DNA of 6,063 nucleotides. Origin: an uncultured bacterium. Its GTDB lineage: Bacteria; Hydrogenedentota; Hydrogenedentia; Hydrogenedentales; JAEUWI01. Positions 1-5,217 of the stretch are shown one piece after another; position 1 is the stretch's first letter; each line of letters starts with the position of its first letter. Position numbers and translations under genes: made by a program. The stretch spans positions 1 to 6,063 of the forward strand of contig CALAXS010000814.1 of assembly GCA_937895305.1 (NCBI GenBank), given 5' to 3'. Below the pieces are notes generated by a model that made no database searches, had not been told where the DNA came from, and worked only from the letters and a program-made list of their open reading frames with translations.

Positions 1-1
1 G

Positions 2-262
2 AGTGCCTTGGGATATCACGAAATGATTATTGATGTTGGGATTGAGAAGTATTTACAATCGAAAGATCCCAGGTCATGCGGTAGTGGATTTCCCTCGAAG
101 TATTTTAAGAAGTATTCAGGTGTGTATATCAGGGATGAAGACGAGCTGGAGGAAGTGTTTGTCGTTTGCCCAATATGTGATACACGTTTAATTGATGAAA
201 AGACCGAAAAACAATATTTCGAAAATTTCGAATCATTTATTGGTGTTGATTTCGGGGGGTAA
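2..262 (+). CDS. Unrecognised small protein, probably cut at its 5' end by the window edge
   Basis: I do not recognise this protein. The reading frame is open to the left edge; the first possible starts are a TTG at 8 and an ATG at 23, neither with a convincing ribosome binding site in view, so the true start is probably outside the window. From the TTG it would be 84 residues, acidic and aromatic-rich, with no membrane segment. It has a single CPIC pair (residues 54-57) preceded by a lone Cys24, which could be half of a zinc site but is not enough for a zinc ribbon. Its base composition is clearly AT-richer than the genes to its right, hinting at different ancestry. It ends in TAA only 12 bases from the stop codon of the oppositely oriented ATPase gene, so the two genes converge. 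That it is coding rests only on the open frame, plausible codon choice and convergent layout. Confidence 0.45.
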   Translation, partial: SALGYHEMIIDVGIEKYLQSKDPRSCGSGFPSKYFKKYSGVYIRDEDELEEVFVVCPICDTRLIDEKTEKQYFENFESFIGVDFGG

Positions 263-274
263 TCAGAAGCTTAA

Positions 275-919
275 CTAGCTACGGTTTTCACTCACCACAC
301 CCTTATCAAAGCGTAGTATCACATCGGCGAGGCGTTCGGCTTCGTTGCGGTCGTGGGTGATGTGGAGGACGGTGACGCGGAGTTTTTTCTGGATGGTTTC
401 GAGGAGTTGGCACGTGTCAATGCGGGTGTCGTAGTCGAGGGCGGAGAGGGGTTCGTCGAGGCAGAGGATGGGGGGGCGGAAGGCGAGAGCGCGTCCGAGG
501 GCGACGCGTTGGGCTTCACCACCGCTGAGGTTGTGGGTGGATCGTTGGAGGAGGGGGGTGATGCCGAGGAGGTCGGCGAGTTCCTGGACGCGTTGGGTGA
601 TGGCGTCGTTTTCCCATTTACGAATACGTAGGGCGAAGGCGAGGTTGTCGTATACGGACATGGTGGTGAAGAGTGCGCCGTCTTGGGGGACGAAACCGAT
701 GCCGCGTTCGGCGGGCTTGAGGTGGGTCACGTCGCGGTCAGCGAGAACAATTTTTCCTTTGGTGACGCGGTTGAGTCCGCAGATGGCTTCGAGGAGGGTG
801 GTCTTGCCGCAACCGGTCTTGCCCATGAGGATGGCGTAGGCGCCTTTGGGTATGGTGAAGGAGATGTTGGTGAGGGCGAAGTTGCCTGCTTTTATGTTTA
901 CGTTGTCGAGGGTAATCAA
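275..919 (-). CDS. modC: Molybdate/tungstate-type ABC transporter ATP-binding protein, short form
   Basis: This is the cytoplasmic ATPase that powers the ABC importer whose permease lies upstream. All nucleotide-binding motifs are intact: Walker A GKTGCGKTT (residues 33-41), Q-loop VPQD (77-80), signature LSGGEAQRVALGR (131-143), Walker B ILCLDEP (151-157) with catalytic Glu156, D-loop SALD (159-162) and switch His189 in ITHD. The stretch after the Q-loop (GALFTTMSVYDNLAFALRIR) is typical of the ModC/WtpC/TupC group. At 214 residues it is just one nucleotide-binding domain. The C-terminal TOBE/Mop domain that lets full-length ModC (about 350 residues) sense oxyanion is absent, as in shorter tungstate-type ATPases. 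The start is a TTG: no in-frame ATG or GTG lies between it and the upstream stop codon at 932-934, and an AGAGG site sits 9 bases before it. A 427-base repeat-filled gap separates it from the permease gene. ModC is the best label, but tungstate specificity is equally possible. Confidence 0.88.
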   Translation of the reverse strand: MITLDNVNIKAGNFALTNISFTIPKGAYAILMGKTGCGKTTLLEAICGLNRVTKGKIVLADRDVTHLKPAERGIGFVPQDGALFTTMSVYDNLAFALRIRKWENDAITQRVQELADLLGITPLLQRSTHNLSGGEAQRVALGRALAFRPPILCLDEPLSALDYDTRIDTCQLLETIQKKLRVTVLHITHDRNEAERLADVILRFDKGVVSENRS

Positions 920-928
920 GATGGAATA

Positions 929-933
929 CCTCT
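929..933 (-). promoter_or_regulatory. Ribosome binding site deciding the TTG start of the ATPase gene
   Basis: On the minus strand AGAGG is followed by 9 bases and then TTG at 919. The in-frame TAG at 932-934 overlaps this site, so no longer protein is possible. The site directly abuts the CACAGAG-type repeat that begins at about 934. Confidence 0.55.
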
Positions 934-1032
934 AACCACAGAGGGCACAGAGAACACAGAGGGTAGAAAGACAGGAAAAGGGGGAGAAGAGCAGAGGGTA
1001 GGGCAAGAGGGAGAGGAAGGGGGGAGAGAGAT
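933..1032. repeat. CACAGAG-type repeat followed by a polypurine tract (copy 1)
   Basis: On the plus strand the unit begins TAACCACAGAGGGCACAGAG and repeats the CACAGAG motif three times in about 30 bases. It runs into about 70 bases made almost only of A and G (about 961-1032), with five pyrimidines visible. A shorter relative lies at 1130-1198. This resembles dispersed intergenic repeats I associate with planctomycetes and some other environmental bacteria, but that match is from memory. In the sense of the ATPase mRNA the tract is polypyrimidine and lies just upstream of the ribosome binding site. Confidence 0.6.
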
Positions 1033-1080
1033 TAACGTTGGTTTTGTTGTTGAGGATTGCATGTTCTCATGTTGTCTTGG

Positions 1081-1122
1081 TTTCGTATGCATTCCCACGC
1101 AGAGCATGGGAACGAGGGATAA
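1081..1122. repeat. Palindromic repeat of the TATGCATTCCCA family, single hairpin (copy 1)
   Basis: The plus strand reads CGTATGCATTCCCACGCAGA and then GCATGGGAACGAGGG. Arms CCCACGC (1094-1100) and GCATGGG (1104-1110) flank an AGA loop, and TT/AA outside extends the stem to 9 pairs with one C/A mismatch, which is a G-U pair in minus-strand RNA. Unlike the copies at 1259 and 2376 it lacks the companion hairpin on its left. Confidence 0.7.
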
Positions 1123-1129
1123 GACCTTT

Positions 1130-1198
1130 ATTAACCATAAAGGGCACAAAGGGGGGAGGGGAGAAGAAAATAGGGAGAGCAGGTAAAGAAAGAACATG
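1130..1198. repeat. Diverged CACAGAG-type repeat with polypurine tail (copy 2)
   Basis: The plus strand begins TTAACCATAAAGGGCACAAA and continues into a purine-rich run of about 45 bases. It aligns with copy 1 at 933: both start TAACCA, share AGGGCACA at the same distance, and then pass into A/G-only sequence. The internal CACAGAG repetitions of copy 1 are missing. Confidence 0.5.
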
Positions 1199-1258
1199 GG
1201 AGTTATTTTGTCGTGAAGTGCGTGCTGTTGCATGGGTGAATGGATATGGTTGTATTTT

Positions 1259-1316
1259 CCGAGGCAGGAGCCTCGGGATATGCATTCCCAAGCAGAGCTT
1301 GGGAACGAGGGGGATG
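1259..1316. repeat. Double-hairpin palindromic repeat of the TATGCATTCCCA family (copy 2)
   Basis: Two hairpins lie side by side. The first has arms CCGAGGC (1259-1265) and GCCTCGG (1270-1276) around AGGA. After a 10-base spacer containing ATGCAT, the second has arms TTCCCAAGC (1285-1293) and GCTTGGGAA (1297-1305) around AGA, a perfect 9-pair stem. The element ends GCTTGGGAACGAGGG like copy 1. It lies within 90 bases downstream of the permease stop codon and may protect or fold the mRNA end, but no T-run follows it. Confidence 0.75.
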
Positions 1317-1346
1317 GGAGAGATTTTATATTGATGAATAAATTTT

Positions 1347-2204
1347 TCATCGGACGTATTTCTCCTGGCCGAGTACGCGCACGAGGATGAGGACGATCAT
1401 GGCGACGAGGATCATGAGCATGGAAACGGCGATGGCGACTTCGACGTTGCCAACGGAGAGTTCGAGGAATACGCTGGTGGGGAGGACTTCGGTTTTCATG
1501 CGGGTAGCGCCGCCAAAGATGAGGATGGGACCGAATTCGCCGAGGGAGCGTGCCCAGGCGAGGGTACCTGCGACGAGTACACCGCGTCGTGCTTCTGGGA
1601 GGGTGACGTACCAGAAGGCCTGGGAGCGGTTGCAACCGAGACTCATGGCGACTTGTTCGCGGCGTGGGTGGAGCTCTTCGAAGGTGGCGCGCATGGTGCG
1701 CACGGCGAAGGCGCAGGCGACCATGAATTGCGCGAGAATAACGCCGGGTATGGCGTAGGTGATGTGGGAGCCTGTCAGTTTATGGAAGGTGTTTTCTACG
1801 ACAACGCCGAGGGGGGTGGTGAAGAGTACGAGGAGGCTGAGTCCGATGACGAGCGGGGGGAGGACGATGGGGATGTCGAGTATGGCGTCGATGATGATTT
1901 TGCCGGGGAAGCGGTGACGTGACATGAGGTAACCGATGGGGATAGCAACCCAGAGGGAAAGTATGGCGGTGATGGAACAGGTGATGAGGGATAGCTTGAT
2001 GGAGTATTGGATTTCGGGGGAGGCAAGTGCCGCGAGAAATGCGTTGCTCTCTTCGTCTGAGGTCGTCCCGCTCACCAGCATGGCGGAGTCTGCGAGGAGC
2101 ATGGCGATGATGATGAAAATATAGAAGCCACCAATAACACTAAGGCCGATGTAGAAGGGTACATCGGAGCGGACTTTATGGTGGGGTGTGGATGCTGTGG
2201 TCAT
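1347..2204 (-). CDS. modB: Molybdate/tungstate ABC transporter permease
   Basis: This is the membrane channel subunit of the importer, expected to work as a dimer with two copies of the ATPase. The 285-residue protein has about six hydrophobic segments (roughly residues 17-39, 69-94, 104-131, 150-170, 208-231 and 255-278). The cytoplasmic coupling loop (EAA motif) is clear at about residues 184-214: EQVAMSLGCNRSQAFWYVTL, then PEARRGVLVAG. The following ARSLGEFGPILIFGG (218-232) is a hallmark of ModB/WtpB permeases. The first 16 residues are a polar, probably cytoplasmic extension. The start is the first in-frame ATG, with no clear Shine-Dalgarno site before it. It stands alone: 230 bases of repeat-bearing sequence precede it and 427 follow, although the binding protein and the ATPase lie on the same strand on either side. 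Length and motifs indicate an intact gene. Molybdate versus tungstate cannot be decided from sequence alone. Confidence 0.9.
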   Translation of the reverse strand: MTTASTPHHKVRSDVPFYIGLSVIGGFYIFIIIAMLLADSAMLVSGTTSDEESNAFLAALASPEIQYSIKLSLITCSITAILSLWVAIPIGYLMSRHRFPGKIIIDAILDIPIVLPPLVIGLSLLVLFTTPLGVVVENTFHKLTGSHITYAIPGVILAQFMVACAFAVRTMRATFEELHPRREQVAMSLGCNRSQAFWYVTLPEARRGVLVAGTLAWARSLGEFGPILIFGGATRMKTEVLPTSVFLELSVGNVEVAIAVSMLMILVAMIVLILVRVLGQEKYVR

Positions 2205-2287
2205 TGGGATATATTCTAGTGGATGAGGTGTAGTGTTCGCGAATTACGTTTTGTGCTTTAGCAGCGGGAGGGTTACACTTTCCTGTC

Positions 2288-2326
2288 ATTCCCGCGGAGG
2301 TGGGAATCTCCGCATAAGCATGCTTA
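2288..2326. repeat. Palindromic intergenic element between acetyltransferase and permease genes
   Basis: Two mutually exclusive foldings overlap: ATTCCCGC (2288-2295) with GTGGGAAT (2300-2307), one wobble pair, or GCGGAG (2294-2299) with CTCCGC (2308-2313). Directly beside them is the perfect 12-base palindrome TAAGCATGCTTA (2315-2326). The CATTCCCGCGGAGGTGGGAA core resembles a widespread class of short bacterial intergenic repeats. It lies about 85 bases upstream of the permease start. Confidence 0.5.
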
Positions 2327-2375
2327 ACTCAAATTGGGACTGAGGCCGTAGCATTTCCTGTTGATCACGTCTGTT

Positions 2376-2426
2376 TTTCGGAGCAGAGATCCGATGTATG
2401 CATTCCCAAGCAGAGCTTGGGTATGA
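2376..2426. repeat. Double-hairpin palindromic repeat of the TATGCATTCCCA family (copy 3)
   Basis: This has the same layout as the copy at 1259. The left hairpin has arms TCGGA (2378-2382) and TCCGA (2390-2394); then comes an identical 10-base spacer ending ATGCATT; the right hairpin has arms CCCAAGC (2405-2411) and GCTTGGG (2415-2421) around AGA. The left arms differ in sequence from copy 2 but keep their pairing. The element ends 8 bases before the stop codon of the acetyltransferase gene and has the same orientation as the other two copies. Confidence 0.7.
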
Positions 2427-2434
2427 GTTGAAGC

Positions 2435-2956
2435 TTAGCGGTTGTATTCATTGGCTTTGATTCCATATACGTGGTGATCGAAACCGAGCAAGGTGTCTTC
2501 ACGGATAAAAGTTTCGCCAATTTTTTCAGCGACCCGTATAGAAGCGAGATTATCATCCTTGATTAGACTCAGGACTTGTTCAGCGTTGAGAATACTAAAG
2601 GCGTAGTCGAGTGAGGCACGGGCACCTTGGGTAGCGTAGCCCTGGCCCCAGTATTCGCTGTCTATGAGCCAGCCCACTTCGAGTCCGGGCCAGCCTTCGG
2701 GGTTATGAAGCCCGACACGTCCGATACAGCGGTGGGTCTCTTTGTGTTCGACGGCCCACATGCCATAGCCACGTAATGACCAGTGTCCGTGGAAAAACGC
2801 CATGGAGCGCCATGATTCCTCGCGGGTATAGGGCTCTCCGTCACGAATGTGTCGTACAATTTTAGGATCGGCGAGCATGGCTGCGTAGTCGTCGAGGTCG
2901 GTATCGCGAAAGGCACGCAGGATGAGGTCGTCTGTTTCGAGAGTGGGGATGTTCAT
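2435..2956 (-). CDS. GNAT-family N-acetyltransferase, RimJ/RimL type
   Basis: This is a cytoplasmic acetyl-CoA-dependent N-acetyltransferase whose acceptor is unknown; relatives modify protein N-termini, amino acids or small amines. The 173-residue length is usual for the family. It opens with the standard LETDDLILRAFRDTD strand (residues 6-20). The central IGRVGLHN...LEVGWLI strands (78-98) lead into the acetyl-CoA pyrophosphate loop EYWGQGYATQGARA (101-114). The NLASIRVAEKIG helix (136-147), which packs against acetyl-CoA, is intact. Its ATG overlaps the stop codon of the binding-protein gene in an ATGA arrangement, with GAGGT 6 bases upstream inside that gene, so translation is probably coupled. 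No link to metal or cofactor metabolism is apparent, and it may be a passenger in the operon. It ends with TAA just before a double-hairpin repeat. Confidence 0.88.
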   Translation of the reverse strand: MNIPTLETDDLILRAFRDTDLDDYAAMLADPKIVRHIRDGEPYTREESWRSMAFFHGHWSLRGYGMWAVEHKETHRCIGRVGLHNPEGWPGLEVGWLIDSEYWGQGYATQGARASLDYAFSILNAEQVLSLIKDDNLASIRVAEKIGETFIREDTLLGFDHHVYGIKANEYNR

Positions 2957-4446
2957 TGATCGACCTCGACCAGATAATCAAAGCCCGCTTCAAGAAAGCG
3001 TTCTTTGGATTGAGCGCTATTGATGGTATCGTGTAGGCGTTTGAGCAAATTGGGATAGGCGGTGTCGTTGGCGATGGTATAGGTCTGTTTTGCGACTGCA
3101 CCCGGCAGGTCGATGGGGATTTGTTCGGTGTCGTCGCGCACAAATTTGGTATTGGCGTAGTAGACCACGGCTGCATCGAGCTTGCCCAGGGTGAGCTGGG
3201 ACACGAGGAGGTCTGCGGTGGGGGAGGTGACCACAACATTTTTGCTAACGGCCTCATGAATGCCTTCGCTGTGGAGCATTTTCGCGGTGAGTGCGCCCAG
3301 GGTGCTTTGTTCTTCGTTGCAGAGACCCAGAACAAGGCCTTCATTGCCGAGATCGCTGAGGGTTTGAATATCGCGGGGATTGCCCTTGTGCGTGAGGATT
3401 ACGATGTCGGTGGAGGAGATGGTGCTGACTTCGCCAAAGAGATTTTCAACGCCTTTCATGAAGGAGGCGTCACAGGTGTGGTAGACGTCGGGTCGACCCC
3501 CGGTCTTGATTTGACCGAGGAGAATGCCGCAGCCGTTGTAGATGGTGGTGATATCGACCCCTTCCCGTGCACTGAATTCAGCGAGGGTTTCTTCTATAGC
3601 GACGCGGTTCACCCCGCCCGCGTAGTAGGTAATCTCTGGACGTGCCGCCCATTGATCACCTTGGACGGGGGGGAAGCCCTCTTCCTTGAAAACAGGGAGT
3701 CCACGGTCGTTGGCGGTGAGGTAACGTGCAAAGCGCAGGGCACTGGTGGGATTGGCCGATGCATTAAGCACTGCCAGCGTTATGTGTTTTTGAAAGGTGT
3801 TGCTTTCAGGGAGGACTATCGCCTCTAGCTCAGGATATTGGGCGACGGTGGCGTCCCATACAACCCCTGCATTCACAGCGCCAATCTTGATGTCATTGGC
3901 CACTTCGTTGACGGTGGGTTTAAATACACCTGTCTTTTCTATTTGTGCTTTGATGGTGTCCCATTTATGGATGCTGTCCAGGAGTTTTTGGGTGGCTTTG
4001 CCAATGGAGGCTGCTTCAGTATTGGCGAGGGAAATGCGGAAGTCTGGATTGGCGAGGTCGTCCCAGGATTGAATGTTGTCGGGATTGCCCTTGGGTACTG
4101 CGATGACAGGTTTGATGATGGCCACATTAATGGATTCAGCAACGAGGTTTTTTTCTATCGCAATGTCGATATAGGAATTGTCGGCAGCGAGATAGAGATC
4201 GCCCTGGGGTGCGACTTCGATGCGGGAGAGGAGGGTGCCGGAGCCACCGTATTCAATCTGGATCTTGACACCGTACTCGTCTTCGTATTGTTTCGCGATT
4301 CGCTCAACGGGTACTTTGGCACCCGCAGCACAGTATAGCGTCAGGTTGGTGGCATTGGATTCTTTCGGGCGCAGGGTGCGTAGGGCCAGCACCAGTATTG
4401 CCAGTATGAAAAGTGATATGAATAAGGGGCGGAGCGGGGACTTCAT
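2953..4446 (-). CDS. Tandem two-domain ModA-like substrate-binding protein
   Basis: This is the extracytoplasmic binding component of the oxyanion importer, but with two complete binding domains in 497 residues where ModA normally has about 250. Residues 7-22 form one hydrophobic segment with no lipobox cysteine, suggesting an uncleaved membrane anchor or weak signal peptide. Domain 1 covers about 34-262 and domain 2 about 270-497, and they align with an offset near 235. Matching pairs are YGGSGTLLSRI (66-76) with YNGCGILLGQI (303-313), GDLYLAAD (82-89) with PDVYHTCD (319-326), KGNPDNIQSWDDL (119-131) with KGNPRDIQTLSDL (354-366), and GVVWDA (194-199) with AVVYYA (426-431). The linker at about 261-273 is short. 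An AAGGAAG site lies 4 bases before the ATG, and the upstream E1-like gene ends 15 bases away. No frameshift separates the halves, so this is a true fusion. I believe similar two-domain proteins occur in planctomycetes, from memory only. Ligand could be molybdate, tungstate or another oxyanion. Confidence 0.85.
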   Translation of the reverse strand: MKSPLRPLFISLFILAILVLALRTLRPKESNATNLTLYCAAGAKVPVERIAKQYEDEYGVKIQIEYGGSGTLLSRIEVAPQGDLYLAADNSYIDIAIEKNLVAESINVAIIKPVIAVPKGNPDNIQSWDDLANPDFRISLANTEAASIGKATQKLLDSIHKWDTIKAQIEKTGVFKPTVNEVANDIKIGAVNAGVVWDATVAQYPELEAIVLPESNTFQKHITLAVLNASANPTSALRFARYLTANDRGLPVFKEEGFPPVQGDQWAARPEITYYAGGVNRVAIEETLAEFSAREGVDITTIYNGCGILLGQIKTGGRPDVYHTCDASFMKGVENLFGEVSTISSTDIVILTHKGNPRDIQTLSDLGNEGLVLGLCNEEQSTLGALTAKMLHSEGIHEAVSKNVVVTSPTADLLVSQLTLGKLDAAVVYYANTKFVRDDTEQIPIDLPGAVAKQTYTIANDTAYPNLLKRLHDTINSAQSKERFLEAGFDYLVEVDQ

Positions 4447-4450
4447 GGGG

Positions 4451-4457
4451 CTTCCTT
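4451..4457 (-). promoter_or_regulatory. Ribosome binding site of the two-domain binding-protein gene
   Basis: The minus strand reads AAGGAAG, then 4 bases, then ATG at 4446. It lies wholly in the 15-base gap after the E1-like gene and supports the chosen start, which also places the hydrophobic anchor at residues 7-22. Confidence 0.6.
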
Positions 4458-4461
4458 TATA

Positions 4462-5208
4462 TCAACAGTCTTTGCAAATGGGGCATTCTGGGTTACGTTG
4501 TGTATTCACTTTATGGAAGGCCATACCGCGCAGGTCATAGTACAGCATCTTGCCTTTGAGGGAGGGTTCGGCCATGCCGGAGAGTAGCTTGATACCTTCC
4601 ATGACGGCGATACAGGCGGCGGTAGCGGAGACCGCACCAAAGACAGGAAACTCCCGTTGCCAACTGGTGGGGACTTCGGGATAGATGCATTGGAGGCATG
4701 CGGTTTCGCCGGGAATGATGGTGGTCACCTGACCTTCGAGACTGAACATAGCGGCGTCGATGAGGGGTTTGCGTTGTTCGACGCATGCACGGTTCATGGC
4801 GAAGCGTTCTTCAAATAGGGGGGCGCAGTCAAATACGATATCGGCTTGTTCGACCAGTGCATCGACATTGTCTTCGCTGATGTTTTCGCCGATGGCGACA
4901 ATTTCGAGACGCGGGTTAATGGCCAAAAGATGTTCTACCGCTTGATCAATGCGCGGTGTGCCCAGCCCATCGTATTTCATGAGGATCTGGCGGTTGAGGT
5001 CGCTGTGTTTCAGATTGCCACCATGGGCGAGGATGAGTTTTCCGATGCCGGCTGCTGCGAGTTCCTGGGCGACGGGACCACCGAGACCACCCAGACGGGA
5101 AACGAGGGCAGAACTGTTCTTGAGCTTTTCCTGGCCTGTTTCGCCAAAGCCCCGTGCCCACATCTGCCATTCGTAGGTGGCTTTTTCTTCGTCGTTTAAT
5201 GGAATCAT
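4462..5208 (-). CDS. Divergent MoeB/ThiF-like E1 family protein
   Basis: The fold is that of the E1-like enzymes that adenylate the C-terminus of MoaD/ThiS sulfur carriers. It has 248 residues, usual for MoeB. A Rossmann-type loop GGLGGPVAQELAAAGIGKLI lies at residues 40-59, DLNRQ at 70-74, AINPRLEI at 96-103, and two zinc-type cysteine pairs, CLQC (171-174) and CPIC (242-245), are intact. Several catalytic positions differ from canonical MoeB: the N-terminal RYxRQ arginine is Trp14 in YEWQM, the Asp-x-Asp after the second strand is AHGG (61-64), the usual lysine near 86 is Arg, and the DCTDN motif is DCAPL (127-131). The rest is well conserved with no stops, so this looks like a distinct subfamily rather than decay. 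It starts 9 bases after the carrier gene and ends 15 bases before the binding-protein gene. It may activate the carrier differently or act as a non-catalytic partner. Confidence 0.8.
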   Translation of the reverse strand: MIPLNDEEKATYEWQMWARGFGETGQEKLKNSSALVSRLGGLGGPVAQELAAAGIGKLILAHGGNLKHSDLNRQILMKYDGLGTPRIDQAVEHLLAINPRLEIVAIGENISEDNVDALVEQADIVFDCAPLFEERFAMNRACVEQRKPLIDAAMFSLEGQVTTIIPGETACLQCIYPEVPTSWQREFPVFGAVSATAACIAVMEGIKLLSGMAEPSLKGKMLYYDLRGMAFHKVNTQRNPECPICKDC

Positions 5209-5217
5209 GGTCTGTGC

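Larger units (their letters stand above)
920..1346. other. 427-base intergenic gap between permease and ATPase genes, filled with repeats
   Basis: No believable gene lies here. Frames that stay open across it read straight through repeats, for example a plus-strand frame giving AFPRRAWERG, which is the well-known shadow translation of such palindromes. The gap holds two CACAGAG/polypurine units (933-1032 and 1130-1198) and two palindromic elements (1081-1122 and 1259-1316). An AT-rich stretch just after the permease stop (about 1324-1346) contains TATAAA on the minus strand but no matching -35 hexamer, so I do not call a promoter. No hairpin followed by a T-run is visible on the minus strand. 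Confidence 0.6.

Noticed and set aside
353..1186. Several plus-strand open frames opposite the ATPase gene (for example 353-631, 468-839, 683-1186)
   Set aside because: They are antisense shadows of a gene with all ABC ATPase motifs; their translations are low-complexity Gly/Glu/Val-rich or Arg-rich and resemble nothing.
1259..1316. Intrinsic terminator after the permease gene
   Set aside because: The hairpins are strong, but no T-run follows either one on the minus strand, and the same structure occurs elsewhere as a dispersed repeat.
933..1316. CRISPR array or transposon remnant
   Set aside because: Repeat units are unequal in length and spacing, have no uniform spacers, and no transposase fragment or terminal inverted repeats with target duplication were seen.
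1038..1334. Plus-strand 98-codon frame containing AFPRRAWERG and CIPKQSLGTRG
   Set aside because: Those peptides are translations of the palindromic DNA repeats themselves; there is no independent sign of coding.
916..1635. 239-codon minus-strand open frame across the repeat gap into the permease gene
   Set aside because: It overlaps the permease in another frame and then reads through polypyrimidine and palindromic repeats, giving Pro/Ser/His-rich low-complexity sequence.
2205..2230. ModE-like operator or sigma-70 promoter before the permease gene
   Set aside because: TAGAATATAT is present on the minus strand, but there is no palindromic ModE-type pattern and no -35 hexamer at the right distance.
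3121..4338. Long plus-strand frames opposite the binding-protein gene (3121-3828 and 3838-4338)
   Set aside because: They are antisense to a well-supported two-domain protein and lack family motifs.
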